From Jiella avicenniae (GTDB lineage: Bacteria > Pseudomonadota > Alphaproteobacteria > Rhizobiales > Rhizobiaceae): 64,000 nt of DNA. The stretch covers positions 62,001 to 126,000 of the forward strand of contig NZ_JAJUWU010000016.1 of assembly GCF_021390325.1 (NCBI RefSeq), given 5' to 3'. The notes under the pieces were generated by a model. It did no database searches, was not told the DNA's origin, and was given only the letters and a program-made list of their open reading frames with translations. Numbering within the stretch: position 1 is the first letter of the stretch; each line of letters opens with the position of its first letter. Below are positions 15,807 to 24,508 of this stretch, piece after piece. Made by a program: the position numbers and the translations under genes.

Positions 15807-17356
15807 GCAAAGACGATCTGATCGACGTCCTCGTCATCGGCGGCGGCATCAACGGCACCGGCATTGCGCGCGATCTCGCCGGGCGCAGCCTGTCGGTGAT
15901 CCTCTGCGAAAAGGACGATCTCGCCGAGGGCACGTCGTCGCGATCCGGCAAGCTCGTCCATGGGGGCCTGCGCTATCTCGAATATTACGAGTTCCGGCTG
16001 GTGCGCGAGGCGCTGATCGAGCGCGAGGTGCTCTTGAACGCGGCAAGCCACATCATCTGGCCGATGCGCTTCGTCCTGCCGCACAGCCCGGAGGACCGGC
16101 CCGCCTGGCTCGTGCGGCTCGGCCTCTTCCTCTACGACCATCTCGGCGGCCGAAAGAGGCTGCCGGGGACGCGGACGCTCGATCTGAAGCGCGATCCGGA
16201 AGGCGCGCCGATCCTCGACAAATACACCAAGGGCTTCGAATATTCCGACTGCTGGGTCGACGATGCCCGGCTCGTCGTTCTCAATGCCGTCGGAGCCGCC
16301 GAGATGGGCGCGGAAATCCTGCCGCGCACGGCCTGCATCTCGGCCCGCCGCGACGGCGAGACCTGGACGGCCGAATTGAAGAGCGAGACGACCGGCGAGA
16401 CGCGAACGATCCGCGCGCGCTGCATCGTCAACGCCGCCGGCCCCTGGGTGAACGACATCGTCGGCCGCGTCGCGGGCCGCAATTCGAGGCGCAATGTCCG
16501 CCTCGTCAAGGGCAGCCACATCATCGTGCGGAAGTTCTGGGAGGGGCCGCAGGCCTATCTCGTCCAGAACAACGACAAGCGCGTCATCTTCATCAACCCC
16601 TATGAGGGCGACAAGGCGCTGATCGGCACCACCGACATCGCCTTCGACGGCCGGGCCGAGGACGCGACCGCCGAAGAGAGCGAGATCGAATATCTGATGG
16701 CGGCGGTGAACCGCTACTTCAAGGAAAAGCTCCGCCGCGAGGATATCCTCGAGACGTTCTCCGGCGTCCGCCCGCTCTTCGACGACGGGCAGGGCAACCC
16801 GTCGGCCGTGACCCGCGACTACTCCTTCGATCTCGACGAGGACGGCGGCGCGCCGATGCTGAACGTCTATGGCGGCAAGATCACCACCTTCCGCGAGCTC
16901 GCCGAACATGCAGCCGGGAAGATCGGCAAGTTCTTCCCGAAGATGGGCAAGGACTGGACCGCCGAGACGCCCATGCCGGGAGGCGAAATCGAGAACGCCG
17001 ACTTCATTTCCTTCCTGGAGAGGATGCGGTCGGCCTATCCATGGATGCCGCGCGATCTGATCAAGCACTATGGCCGCCTCTACGGCACCCGCATGGACCG
17101 CATCGTCGCCTCCGCGATCTCCCTCGACAAACTGGGCCGCCATTTCGGTGGGAAGCTTTACGAGGCAGAAGTCCGCTATCTGGTGAACCACGAATGGGCG
17201 ATGTCGGCCGAAGACATCTTATGGCGCAGAACCAAACAGCGCCTCCACCTTACCGAGGCCGAACAGGCAGCCTTCGCGGGTTGGTTCGACCGCACTTTTC
17301 CTCGCAAATACGGAATTCCGACCGAGCGCCAAGCCGCGATGGCGTCGCATCTATAG
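15803..17356 (+). CDS. eryB: GlpD-family FAD-dependent dehydrogenase, probable D-erythritol 1-phosphate dehydrogenase EryB
   Basis: 517-residue flavoprotein related to aerobic glycerol-3-phosphate dehydrogenase. The FAD-binding dinucleotide fold starts with VLVIGGGINGTGIARDLAG (glycines at 13-20), followed by GTSSRSGKLVHGGLRYLE. Mid-protein KGSHIIV and LIGTTDIAFDG, then NVYGGKITTFRELAEHAAGK, are standard for the family, and the C-terminal helical cap is present. Coupled to the EryA-like kinase, it would oxidise the phosphorylated polyol next to the phosphomethyl group, giving erythrulose 1-phosphate, and pass electrons to quinone at the membrane. If the pathway is for glycerol it would be GlpD; the kinase argues otherwise. 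The gene is intact, but foreign restriction-system debris starts just beyond its stop. Confidence 0.85.
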   Translation: MSKDDLIDVLVIGGGINGTGIARDLAGRSLSVILCEKDDLAEGTSSRSGKLVHGGLRYLEYYEFRLVREALIEREVLLNAASHIIWPMRFVLPHSPEDRPAWLVRLGLFLYDHLGGRKRLPGTRTLDLKRDPEGAPILDKYTKGFEYSDCWVDDARLVVLNAVGAAEMGAEILPRTACISARRDGETWTAELKSETTGETRTIRARCIVNAAGPWVNDIVGRVAGRNSRRNVRLVKGSHIIVRKFWEGPQAYLVQNNDKRVIFINPYEGDKALIGTTDIAFDGRAEDATAEESEIEYLMAAVNRYFKEKLRREDILETFSGVRPLFDDGQGNPSAVTRDYSFDLDEDGGAPMLNVYGGKITTFRELAEHAAGKIGKFFPKMGKDWTAETPMPGGEIENADFISFLERMRSAYPWMPRDLIKHYGRLYGTRMDRIVASAISLDKLGRHFGGKLYEAEVRYLVNHEWAMSAEDILWRRTKQRLHLTEAEQAAFAGWFDRTFPRKYGIPTERQAAMASHL

Positions 17357-17389
17357 AATAGAGATCGCAATCGTTCACAGACGAATTTC

Positions 17390-17501
17390 CGATCACAGCA
17401 GACTGGCCGTGATAGACCGCCGACGGCGTCGAGGGGCCGAGCGCGGTGAGGGCATGTTCGACCCAACGGCGATAGTCCTCGGCGGGGGCCGCGGCTCTCA
17501 C
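17390..17501 (-). pseudogene. 5' fragment of an unidentified gene downstream of hsdS
   Basis: A GTG start at 17501 overlaps the hsdS stop (GTGA) and opens a frame beginning MRAAAPAEDYRRWVEHAL. The sequence looks like a real N-terminal helix, but similarity to any family could not be established. The frame soon runs antisense into the 3' end of the eryB-like gene, so only about 35 codons can be genuine. It is best read as the stump of a third gene of the restriction locus, cut off where the island joins the polyol operon. Confidence 0.3.
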
Positions 17502-19015
17502 GCCGAGGCCTTTCGCCGGCCGCGCTTCGGCTTCGGCGCTTTCGCGCGCTCGGTGCGGATGCGCTCGAGAAGGACGCTCGCCGGCTCATCGTTCGGGTCC
17601 TGCGGGACCAGCTCGCCGCGAAAGGCCTTGGCGAGAATCGACTGCTCCAGCCGGTCGAGGAGTTTTCGGGCACGGGCGGCCTCGGCCTCCATGCGGTCGG
17701 CGCGGGCAAAAGTCGAATCCAAAATGCGCTCCATCTGGATCTGCTCGGTCGGCGGTGGCAGGGGGATTCCAAGTGCCCGAAGCTTGGAGCCGTTTAGGTT
17801 GGCCTGTCCCACTTGTTGGCTGGCATATTTGGACACCCACTCGCGCCCGATAGGCGAGTTGATGTAGCGGGCCAGCAATCGCGGGCGAAATGCCGAACAT
17901 CGAAGCCGGATAAAATAGGACGCGAACGAAGCGGGGGTTTGGAAGCCCTGGTAGACAGCGCTTTTGCCGACAAGCTCGAAGCTATTTGTGCGATTAAAGA
18001 GGACGTCGCCTTCCTTGAGCAGCAGCTACGGGAATTCGTGGTGCTCCTTTGATAGAAACTTCAGGTTCTCCCAATCGAGATTGCCGCTCTGGATATTTCC
18101 CATTCGAAGGACTGGAATTCCCGAGAGATCGTCGTCAGTCTTGGCTGACGTGCCGTACTGAACGACGCCGACAATTTCGTCGATGGACGCCCATCTCCAG
18201 CCATGCGGCAGGTCGAAGTCTGGCCGCCATTCGATCTTGGCAGCGGGCTTTTTTCGCTTCTTGCCGGCGCAGGTCTCGTAGGCGCGCCCTAGAATTGCTT
18301 CGGAGAGGTGCGTCTGGAGTCCGGCCCGCTCGCGCCAATTCGCTGTGAGTTCGCCGCGAAACGCCGCGACGACAGCACTGCGGCGCGTTATTTCCGCCAG
18401 CGCCGCCACCCGATCCAGCTCCACCCGCGCACGGGCGATGCGGGCGGTCAGCGCGTCCAGCTTCGCGACGATCCGGCGCTGTTCGGCGGCGGGGGGAAGG
18501 TCGATGTGAAACGCTTTGACTTCCGGGAAATAGATCGTTGTATGGGTCGAGCCTTCGCCGAAGCGGCGAATGTCTTCGCCTTCCGCAAGAAGCGCGTTGA
18601 CCAAGTAGTCCGGGTCGATCGCCTCGCTGCAGGTCCAGTTCACAAAATCCTGGCTCGTCGCCATGTCTCGACCCATCTTCACGACATATCCAACGGACGC
18701 CGTTCGTGAGAGGCACACGGTGTTCTTCGGTAAGAGGACTGCCGCGGAATTATCCAGCCCCAGTTCTGTGACGTGCTGTGCGGTATCCTTGATGACCTTT
18801 CCATGATTGGCGCCGGCGTCCCGAATGCCGATCCACGGAATGTCACCGTCCCAGTAATCCGGCTCGTGGCGGCTCGGCGTGTGCCCGGTTCCGAGGTCTG
18901 CGACGTCGGTCAGCGGCGCACGGCTCCAGCCCGTCGGCAAGGGATGCCCCGGATCGTTGACCGAGATCGCACATTTGCCCTTGATAATCGCATCGGTCGC
19001 TGCACGGCCTGCCAT
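17498..19015 (-). pseudogene. hsdS: Type I restriction-modification specificity subunit hsdS with an in-frame amber stop
   Basis: HsdS chooses the DNA target of type I restriction enzymes through two target-recognition domains (TRDs), each followed by a long spacer helix. The first TRD (GHTPSRHEPDYWDGDIPWIG) and its helix (PPAAEQRRIVAKLDALTARI) are intact. The second TRD begins at PHGWRWASIDEIVGVVQYGT and runs to SKEHHEFP, where codon 330 (18026-18028) is TAG. The same frame then continues as LLLKEGDVLFNRTNSFELVG and ends with PPPTEQIQMERILDSTFARA plus a basic tail. A single AAG-to-TAG change in the conserved K-LL(L)K-GD region explains the break. Read-through would give 505 residues, a normal size. 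No hsdR and no full hsdM are in the window. Confidence 0.85.
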
Positions 19016-19045
19016 TACTCCGCCGCCTCCGGCAAATCCGCCGCC

Positions 19046-19120
19046 TCAGGTACCCCATCCCCCCAGCTCTTCCAACAGCGCCCGGACCTCGGTCATCGCC
19101 GCCGTTCTCTTCGCCCTCAT
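19046..19120 (-). pseudogene. Possible 3' remnant of hsdM
   Basis: Just upstream of hsdS, the minus strand encodes RTAAMTEVRALLEELGG, resembling the C-terminal tail of N-6 adenine methylases (HsdM) that normally precede hsdS. Only about 25 codons remain before the sequence becomes the 3' end of an aminotransferase gene. A run of six C at 19059-19064 makes the frame after EEL uncertain. In the alternative frame the tail would reach the hsdS start as TAATG. Confidence 0.35.
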
Positions 19121-20451
19121 CCCAGCCGATCGAGTGCGCGGCCGACGGCTGCGAACATCGCGTCGATCTCGTCGGCGGTGATGATCAGCGGCGGACAGAG
19201 GCAGAAGGCATCGCCGACCGAGCGGCCGATGACGCCCTCTTCGAGCGCCGCCGATGCCATTGCCGCGCCGGCTCTGCCGGGCTCGCCGTCGGGGTGGAGT
19301 TCGAGGGCGCCGATCAGCCCGATTCCCCGCCGCAGCTTCACCTTCGGATGGCGGGCGAGGTCGTCGAGATGGGCGAGGAATCTCGGCGACAGCCTGCGGC
19401 AGTTGCCGACGAGATCGCGCTCCTCGATGATCTTGATGTTTTCCAGCGACACGGCCGTCGCCACCGGGTGGCCCGAGGCCGTGTAGCCATGGCCGAAGAC
19501 GCCGATGCGGGCCGATTCGTCCGCGATCGGGGCGTAGAAGCCCTCGTTCATCAGGATCGCCGCGATCGGCATGTAGGACGAGGCCATCTGCTTGGAGACG
19601 ACCATCACGTCCGGTTCGATGCCGAAGGTCGTCGACCCGAACATGTTGCCGGTCCGTCCGAAGCCGGTGATCACCTCGTCGGCCACGAGCAGGACGTCGT
19701 ATTTCCTCAGGACCCTCTGGATCTCCTGCCAGTAGTTCTCGGGCGGCACGTAGACGCCGCCCGATCCCATGACCGGCTCACCGAAGAAGGCGGCGATGGT
19801 GTCGGGGCCCTCCTCGAGGATCAGCTTCTCCAGATCGTCGGCCATGCGGAGGGAGAACTCCGCCTCGCTCTCGCCCGGCAGCGCCATCGAGCCGTAATCG
19901 GGGCAGGCGGTGTGCTTCATGCGGTCGAGCGGCAGATCGAAGCTCGCATGGTTGCGGGCGAGGCCGGTGATCGAGCCGGCGGCGATGGTGACGCCGTGAT
20001 AGCCCTTGATCCGGCCGATGATCTTCTTCTTGTCGGGCTTGCCGAGGGCGTTGGAGCGGTACCAGCAAAGCTTCACGACGAGGTCGTTAGCCTCGGACCC
20101 CGAGGAGGTGAAATGCACCTTCGACATCGGCACGGGCGCGATCTGGATCAGCTTCTCGGCGAGTTCCACCGAGGGCCCGTGGGTCTTGTGGGAGAAGATG
20201 TGATAGTAGGGCAGCTTGTCCATCTGCGCCTTCGCCACCTCGCCGAGCCGCTTTTCGCCGAAGCCGAGGGCGACCGACCAGAGGCCCGCGAGCCCCTCGA
20301 AATAGCGTTTGCCGTCGGTGTCGAAGACATAGACGCCCTCGCCGCGATCGATCACCAGCGAGCCGGTGGTCTCGTGCCGTCTGAGATCGACGAGCGGATG
20401 GAGCTGATAGGCGCGGTCGCGGGCCTCGATGGAATTCGGAATGTCGCTCAT
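19117..20451 (-). CDS. Class III PLP-dependent omega-aminotransferase
   Basis: 444-residue fold-type I aminotransferase of the omega/beta-alanine:pyruvate group. PLP-site elements are TSSGSEANDL (116-125), YHGVTIAAGS (151-160), Asp258 in LLVADEVITGFGRTG and Lys287 in VVSKQMASSYMP as the Schiff-base lysine. GHGYTASGHPVA supplies the phosphate-contacting Thr. Such enzymes move terminal or beta amino groups to pyruvate or 2-oxoglutarate. It is the last leftward gene after the ABC importer and hydantoinase-like genes, separated by 379 bp, so it may process the amino acid formed by ring opening. Start ATG 20451 is preferred over upstream codons because family similarity starts there. Its 3' end directly abuts the restriction debris. 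Confidence 0.88.
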   Translation of the reverse strand: MSDIPNSIEARDRAYQLHPLVDLRRHETTGSLVIDRGEGVYVFDTDGKRYFEGLAGLWSVALGFGEKRLGEVAKAQMDKLPYYHIFSHKTHGPSVELAEKLIQIAPVPMSKVHFTSSGSEANDLVVKLCWYRSNALGKPDKKKIIGRIKGYHGVTIAAGSITGLARNHASFDLPLDRMKHTACPDYGSMALPGESEAEFSLRMADDLEKLILEEGPDTIAAFFGEPVMGSGGVYVPPENYWQEIQRVLRKYDVLLVADEVITGFGRTGNMFGSTTFGIEPDVMVVSKQMASSYMPIAAILMNEGFYAPIADESARIGVFGHGYTASGHPVATAVSLENIKIIEERDLVGNCRRLSPRFLAHLDDLARHPKVKLRRGIGLIGALELHPDGEPGRAGAAMASAALEEGVIGRSVGDAFCLCPPLIITADEIDAMFAAVGRALDRLG

Positions 20452-20495
20452 CGGAACGGTTCTCTCTCTGGATGCGGCGTCGGTGCAAAAGGGTC

Positions 20496-20768
20496 TCACG
20501 CGATCTCGTCGGTCGGCTGGAGGTCGTCCGCGTGTCGGCGACCCATGTCGGCGACGTCCGCTTCGACCGGCACGACGTCGCGGCGAGCGGAACGCGGCAG
20601 GTCCGGGGGCTTCGCCTCCCTCCCGACCGGTGAAGCCGGATCCCGGTGGCCATCGAGACGATCGCCGGCGGCGAAAGGTCCGCCTCCGGGGCCGTGGTCT
20701 GAAAGTGCGCCCAGCGCCTCGCCGAGGCTGGTCGGCAGGGCGACGGACGACCGTGGCGTCGGAAGCAT
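20496..20768 (-). pseudogene. Possible decayed FAD-binding (xanthine dehydrogenase/CoxM medium-subunit-like) fragment
   Basis: Fills the 379-bp gap between the aminotransferase start and the permease stop. One minus-strand frame reads LPTSLGEALGALSDHGPG then PFAAGD, similar to the start of molybdopterin-dehydrogenase FAD domains (P-TSL-EAL--L-EHG---PLAGG). The following frames give only broken hints (ATGIRL in another frame). There is no intact gene. The similarity is short and could be chance; otherwise nothing is recognisable in this gap. Confidence 0.25.
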
Positions 20769-20830
20769 GCCGGGCAAAGCTCTCTTCCTCTTGGCCGATA
20801 GGGGGATGCGCCCCGGCCGCATCGGTTCGG

Positions 20831-21871
20831 TCAGCGGGCACTCAGTCGCAGCCGGTCGAGGACGACGCCGAGGATGACGATGGCGCCGAGCACGATCATC
20901 TGCACGTAGCCGTCGATGCGGGTGAGATTCATGCCGTTCGACAGGATGGTGATGAACAGGGCGCCGAGCACCGCCGTCGCGACGCCGCCGCGACCGCCGG
21001 CAAGGCTGGTGCCGCCGACCACCGCAGCGGCGATGGATTGCAGCGAAAGGGTGCCGCCGAGATTGGGCTCGCCGGAGCCGGTGCGCGCCGTCATCATCAG
21101 CGCGCCGAGGGCGGCGAGGGCGGAGCAGAGGAGATAGGCGTAGACGAGAAGGCGCTTCACCGGGATGCCCGCGACGGCGGCGGCCTGCGGATTGGTGCCG
21201 ATGATGTAGAGCGAGCGGCCGAAGACCGTCCGCGACAGCACGAAGGCGAGAGCGACGCCGACGACGAGGGCGATCACGATGGCGATCGGCAGCCCCAGCA
21301 ACGAGCCTGTGTAGAAGACCTGCGAGAACGCCGACGGGACGCCCTGGACGGGGCGGCCGTCGGATATGGTCGTGGCGACGCCGATGGCGATGTTCATGCT
21401 GCCGAGCGTCGCGACCAGGGGGCTCACTCCCAGAAGCGCGACGACGACGCCGTTGAACAGGCCGCAGGCGACCGCAAGCGCGAGGCCGGCGGCGAGCGCG
21501 GCTGTGACGACGACGAGGCCGCCGGCCTCGCCGCCGCCCATGCCGGCCATGGCCAGGGCCGCGCCGACCGACACCATCGACACGGTCGGGCCGAGCGACA
21601 GGTCGAAGCCGCGCGTGAGGATCACCACCATCTGCGCCATGGCGAAGAGGGCCAGGTAACTCGTCTGCTGGGCGATGTTGAGGAGGTTGTAGCTCGTCAG
21701 GATCCGGTCGTCGGCGAGGGCGAAGCCGGCCAGAAGGGCGACGAGCGCGATCGGCAGGGCGAGCTTGCGCAGCCATTGCTGGCCGAAGGAGCGATCGAAC
21801 GCGCGCCGATCCCGGGTTTTGCCGTCGAGGTCGGCGGAGCGGGTGGTGGCGGTGAGATTGGCGTCAGACAC
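20831..21871 (-). CDS. ABC transporter permease (RbsC-like), second of a pair
   Basis: 346-residue BPD_transp_2 permease with about ten hydrophobic segments. Key stretches are FAMAQMVVILTRGFDLSLGP, VSPLVATLGSMNIAIGVATT and SIAAAVVGGTSLAGGRGGVA. Its start overlaps the 3' end of the upstream permease gene by 8 bp, so the two are coupled and probably form a heterodimeric channel. That differs from the single-permease importer of the polyol locus. It completes the leftward order hyuA, hyuB, binding protein, ATPase, permease, permease. Confidence 0.92.
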   Translation of the reverse strand: MSDANLTATTRSADLDGKTRDRRAFDRSFGQQWLRKLALPIALVALLAGFALADDRILTSYNLLNIAQQTSYLALFAMAQMVVILTRGFDLSLGPTVSMVSVGAALAMAGMGGGEAGGLVVVTAALAAGLALAVACGLFNGVVVALLGVSPLVATLGSMNIAIGVATTISDGRPVQGVPSAFSQVFYTGSLLGLPIAIVIALVVGVALAFVLSRTVFGRSLYIIGTNPQAAAVAGIPVKRLLVYAYLLCSALAALGALMMTARTGSGEPNLGGTLSLQSIAAAVVGGTSLAGGRGGVATAVLGALFITILSNGMNLTRIDGYVQMIVLGAIVILGVVLDRLRLSAR

Positions 21872-22889
21872 GGGACGTTCTCCGGCGGCTGAACTCGTCG
21901 AGAGCGACGGCGAGGACCATGATCAGGCCGAGGAAGATCGGCTGAATGCGGGAATCGATGTGCAGGAGGTTCAGCGCGTTGCCGAGGATCGTCAGGAAGA
22001 GAGCGGCGACGGCGACGATTTCGACCCGGCCGATGCCGCCGCGCAGGCTGACCCCGCCGATGACAGCCGCGGCGATCGACTGCAGCATCATCGCGTCGCC
22101 GCCGAGACTGGCCTGACCCGATCCGACGAGGGCGGTCAAAAGGATGCCGACGAGCGCGGCAAGCCCGCCCGAGACGACATAGGTGCCGACGAGATGCGGC
22201 CGGATCGAGACGCCGGAGACGACCGCCGCGTCCAGATTGCCGCCGATGGCATAGACGTAGCGACCGAAGAGCGTGCGGCGCTGGACGAAGACCATGACGA
22301 GGATGACGGCCAGCGCGATGTAGATCGCCAGCGGAAAGCCGAGAAACTGCGAGCGGCCGATCGCCTGCACGAAGGCCTTGGGCATGCCGTAGACCGGGAT
22401 GCCGTTGGTCAGGAGCAGGCCGATGCCCGCCGTCGCAGACATGGTGCCGAGGGTCACGACGAAGCCGGAGACCTTCAGCCGCGAGACGCAGATGCCGTTG
22501 AAGAGGCCGACGGCGAGCCCCGATCCGAGGCCGGCGCCGATGCCGATGACGATCGCGACGATGTCCGGCCCGCCGATGGCGCTCGCCGCGGCGGCCATCG
22601 CCTTGGCCGTCACGACGCTCGCCAGCGCGACGACCGCCCCGACCGACAGATCGAAGCCGCCGGCGATGATCACCAGCGCCTGGCCGCAGGCGATGATCGC
22701 CAGGAAGGAGGCCATGCGCAAAATGTTGACGATGTTCATCCAGCCGAGAAAATACGGCGACATTAGCGACGTGCCGACGATGACGATCGCCATCAGGATC
22801 GGCAGGAGCCCGATCCTGAGGACGAGGTCGAGCGCATCCCCGGAGGAGGCGGTGCGGTTTCCGGAAGAAAGGGTCGCGGTCGAATTCAT
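21864..22889 (-). CDS. ABC transporter permease (RbsC-like), first of a pair
   Basis: 341-residue inner-membrane permease of the ribose-importer type. It shows IACGQALVIIAGGFDLSVGA, LKVSGFVVTLGTMSATAGIG and SIAAAVIGGVSLRGGIGRVE, the last being the cytoplasmic loop that meets the ATPase. Its first codons overlap the ATPase stop by 4 bp and its end overlaps the next permease by 8 bp. Residue differences from the partner permease are spread throughout, so the pair is not a recent duplication. It is probably part of a hydantoin/lactam-type importer, judged from the neighbouring hydantoinase genes. Confidence 0.92.
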   Translation of the reverse strand: MNSTATLSSGNRTASSGDALDLVLRIGLLPILMAIVIVGTSLMSPYFLGWMNIVNILRMASFLAIIACGQALVIIAGGFDLSVGAVVALASVVTAKAMAAAASAIGGPDIVAIVIGIGAGLGSGLAVGLFNGICVSRLKVSGFVVTLGTMSATAGIGLLLTNGIPVYGMPKAFVQAIGRSQFLGFPLAIYIALAVILVMVFVQRRTLFGRYVYAIGGNLDAAVVSGVSIRPHLVGTYVVSGGLAALVGILLTALVGSGQASLGGDAMMLQSIAAAVIGGVSLRGGIGRVEIVAVAALFLTILGNALNLLHIDSRIQPIFLGLIMVLAVALDEFSRRRTSRV

Positions 22890-24439
22890 GCGGCCTTCTC
22901 CCGGCTCTCTTCCTCGAAAAAGCTCGACAGGACGTTCTGCTCGGTTTTCGCCGCACCCTCGAGCAGCGCCGCGATGCGGCCATGATGCATGACGTAGAGC
23001 CGGTTCGAGAGGGCCAGCACCTCCGGCAGTTCGGACGAGACGACGACGACCGCCGCGCCCTGTTCCACCAGTCGCTTGATGAATTCGTAGACTTCGACCT
23101 TGGCGCCGACGTCGATGCCGACGCTCGGTTCGTCGAAGAGGAAGATGTCGAGATCGCGGGCCATTGCCCGGCCGAGCATCACCTTCTGGCGATTGCCGCC
23201 GGACAGGTCGCCGACCGCGCGCTCGATGTTGGGCGGGCGGAGCTTCAGCGTCTCCATGATCGGCCCGATCAGGGCGCGCTCGGCTGCGCGGCGGATGACG
23301 CCGCCACGCTGGTAGCGGGAGAGGTCGAGGGCGGCCATCGAGACGTTTTCCCGGATGGGACGGGAAAGGGCGAGGCCCTCGACGCCGCGGTTGGCCGGAA
23401 AATAGGCGACGCCGCGCCTGAGGCTGGTGCGCGGGTCGAGCCTGTCGAGAAGTTTGCCGCGCAGGGCCACGCTTCCCGAGGCGATCGGGGCGATGCCGTA
23501 GATCGCCCGCACCAATTCGGATTTTCCGCAGCCGACGAGGCCGGCGATGCCGGTGATCTCACCGGCCCGGGCGACGAAATCCACGCCCTTGACCAGGCCG
23601 TCGGCGGTCGAGAGATCGTGGACCTCGATCGCGGTCTCGCCGGGATCGTGGGCGATCGTCGGAAACAGGACGTCGATCTTGCGGCCGGTCATCAGTTCGA
23701 CGAGTTCGCCGTCCGTGACGGTCGCCGCGTCGAGCGTCTTGATGTGGCGGCCGTCGCGCAGCACGGTGACGCGGTCGGCCAGCGCCCGGATCTCGCGCAT
23801 GCGATGGGACACGTAGATGATGCCGACGCCGTCGGTCTTCAGTTTCGCGATCAGCTCGAACAGGCGGCCGGTCTCGCGTTCGGTCAGGGAGGCGGTCGGT
23901 TCGTCGAGGATCAGGAGCTTGACGTTGCCGAGCAGCGCCTTGGCGATCTCGGCCATCTGCTGGTGAGCACGATCGAGACTGTCGACGCGGGCCTTCGGAT
24001 AGAGGTCGAAGCCGAGTTCGCCGATCAGCTCGCGGGCCCGCTTGCGCATGCCGCCCGCATCGAGGACGCCCGCCGCCGATTTCTCTCGGCCGAGAAACAG
24101 GTTTTCTTCGACGGTCAGGCTCGGAACGAGGGAGAATTCCTGGAAGACCGGGCTGATGCCGATGGCGCGGGCCTCGTGCGGCGTCAGCTCGCTCATCTCC
24201 TCGCCGCCGAAGCGGAAGCTGCCGCTGGTCGGCGGGAAGGTGCCGGCGATGACGTTGATCAGCGTGGATTTCCCGGCGCCGTTCTCGCCGAAGAGGACGT
24301 GGAGTTCACCGGCCTTCACGTCGAGGTCGACGCCATCGAGGGCGAGCACGCCGGGAAACCGCTTCGTCACGCCGGACAGGACGAGCAGCGGTTCGGCCGT
24401 GTTCGGGGTCGTCGTTCTCGTGATGTCGGCCGATGTCAT
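22886..24439 (-). CDS. ABC transporter ATP-binding protein, duplicated domains (RbsA-like)
   Basis: 517-residue double ATPase. Domain one has Walker A GENGAGKS (51-58), a family-variant signature segment (SLDRAHQQMAEIAKALL) and LLILDEPTASL. Domain two has the degenerate P-loop GLVGCGKSE, signature LSGGNRQKVMLGRAM and IFLFDEPSVGIDVGAK. An unusual feature is that the domain-two P-loop keeps GKS, whereas ribose-type proteins mostly have GRTE there. It follows the binding-protein gene by 69 bp and overlaps the first permease gene by 4 bp. Confidence 0.92.
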   Translation of the reverse strand: MTSADITRTTTPNTAEPLLVLSGVTKRFPGVLALDGVDLDVKAGELHVLFGENGAGKSTLINVIAGTFPPTSGSFRFGGEEMSELTPHEARAIGISPVFQEFSLVPSLTVEENLFLGREKSAAGVLDAGGMRKRARELIGELGFDLYPKARVDSLDRAHQQMAEIAKALLGNVKLLILDEPTASLTERETGRLFELIAKLKTDGVGIIYVSHRMREIRALADRVTVLRDGRHIKTLDAATVTDGELVELMTGRKIDVLFPTIAHDPGETAIEVHDLSTADGLVKGVDFVARAGEITGIAGLVGCGKSELVRAIYGIAPIASGSVALRGKLLDRLDPRTSLRRGVAYFPANRGVEGLALSRPIRENVSMAALDLSRYQRGGVIRRAAERALIGPIMETLKLRPPNIERAVGDLSGGNRQKVMLGRAMARDLDIFLFDEPSVGIDVGAKVEVYEFIKRLVEQGAAVVVVSSELPEVLALSNRLYVMHHGRIAALLEGAAKTEQNVLSSFFEEESREKAA

Positions 24440-24508
24440 CGCCCACTCCTGAAACGGCAGGAGGTGGACAGGCCGTTCGCCTGTCCACCATCGTCGGTCG
24501 AAACGCCG

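Noticed and set aside
20452-20841. In-frame N-terminal extension of the omega-aminotransferase up to 20841
   Set aside because: The extension is Arg/Pro-rich without family similarity. The ATG at 20451 starts at the normal family N terminus.
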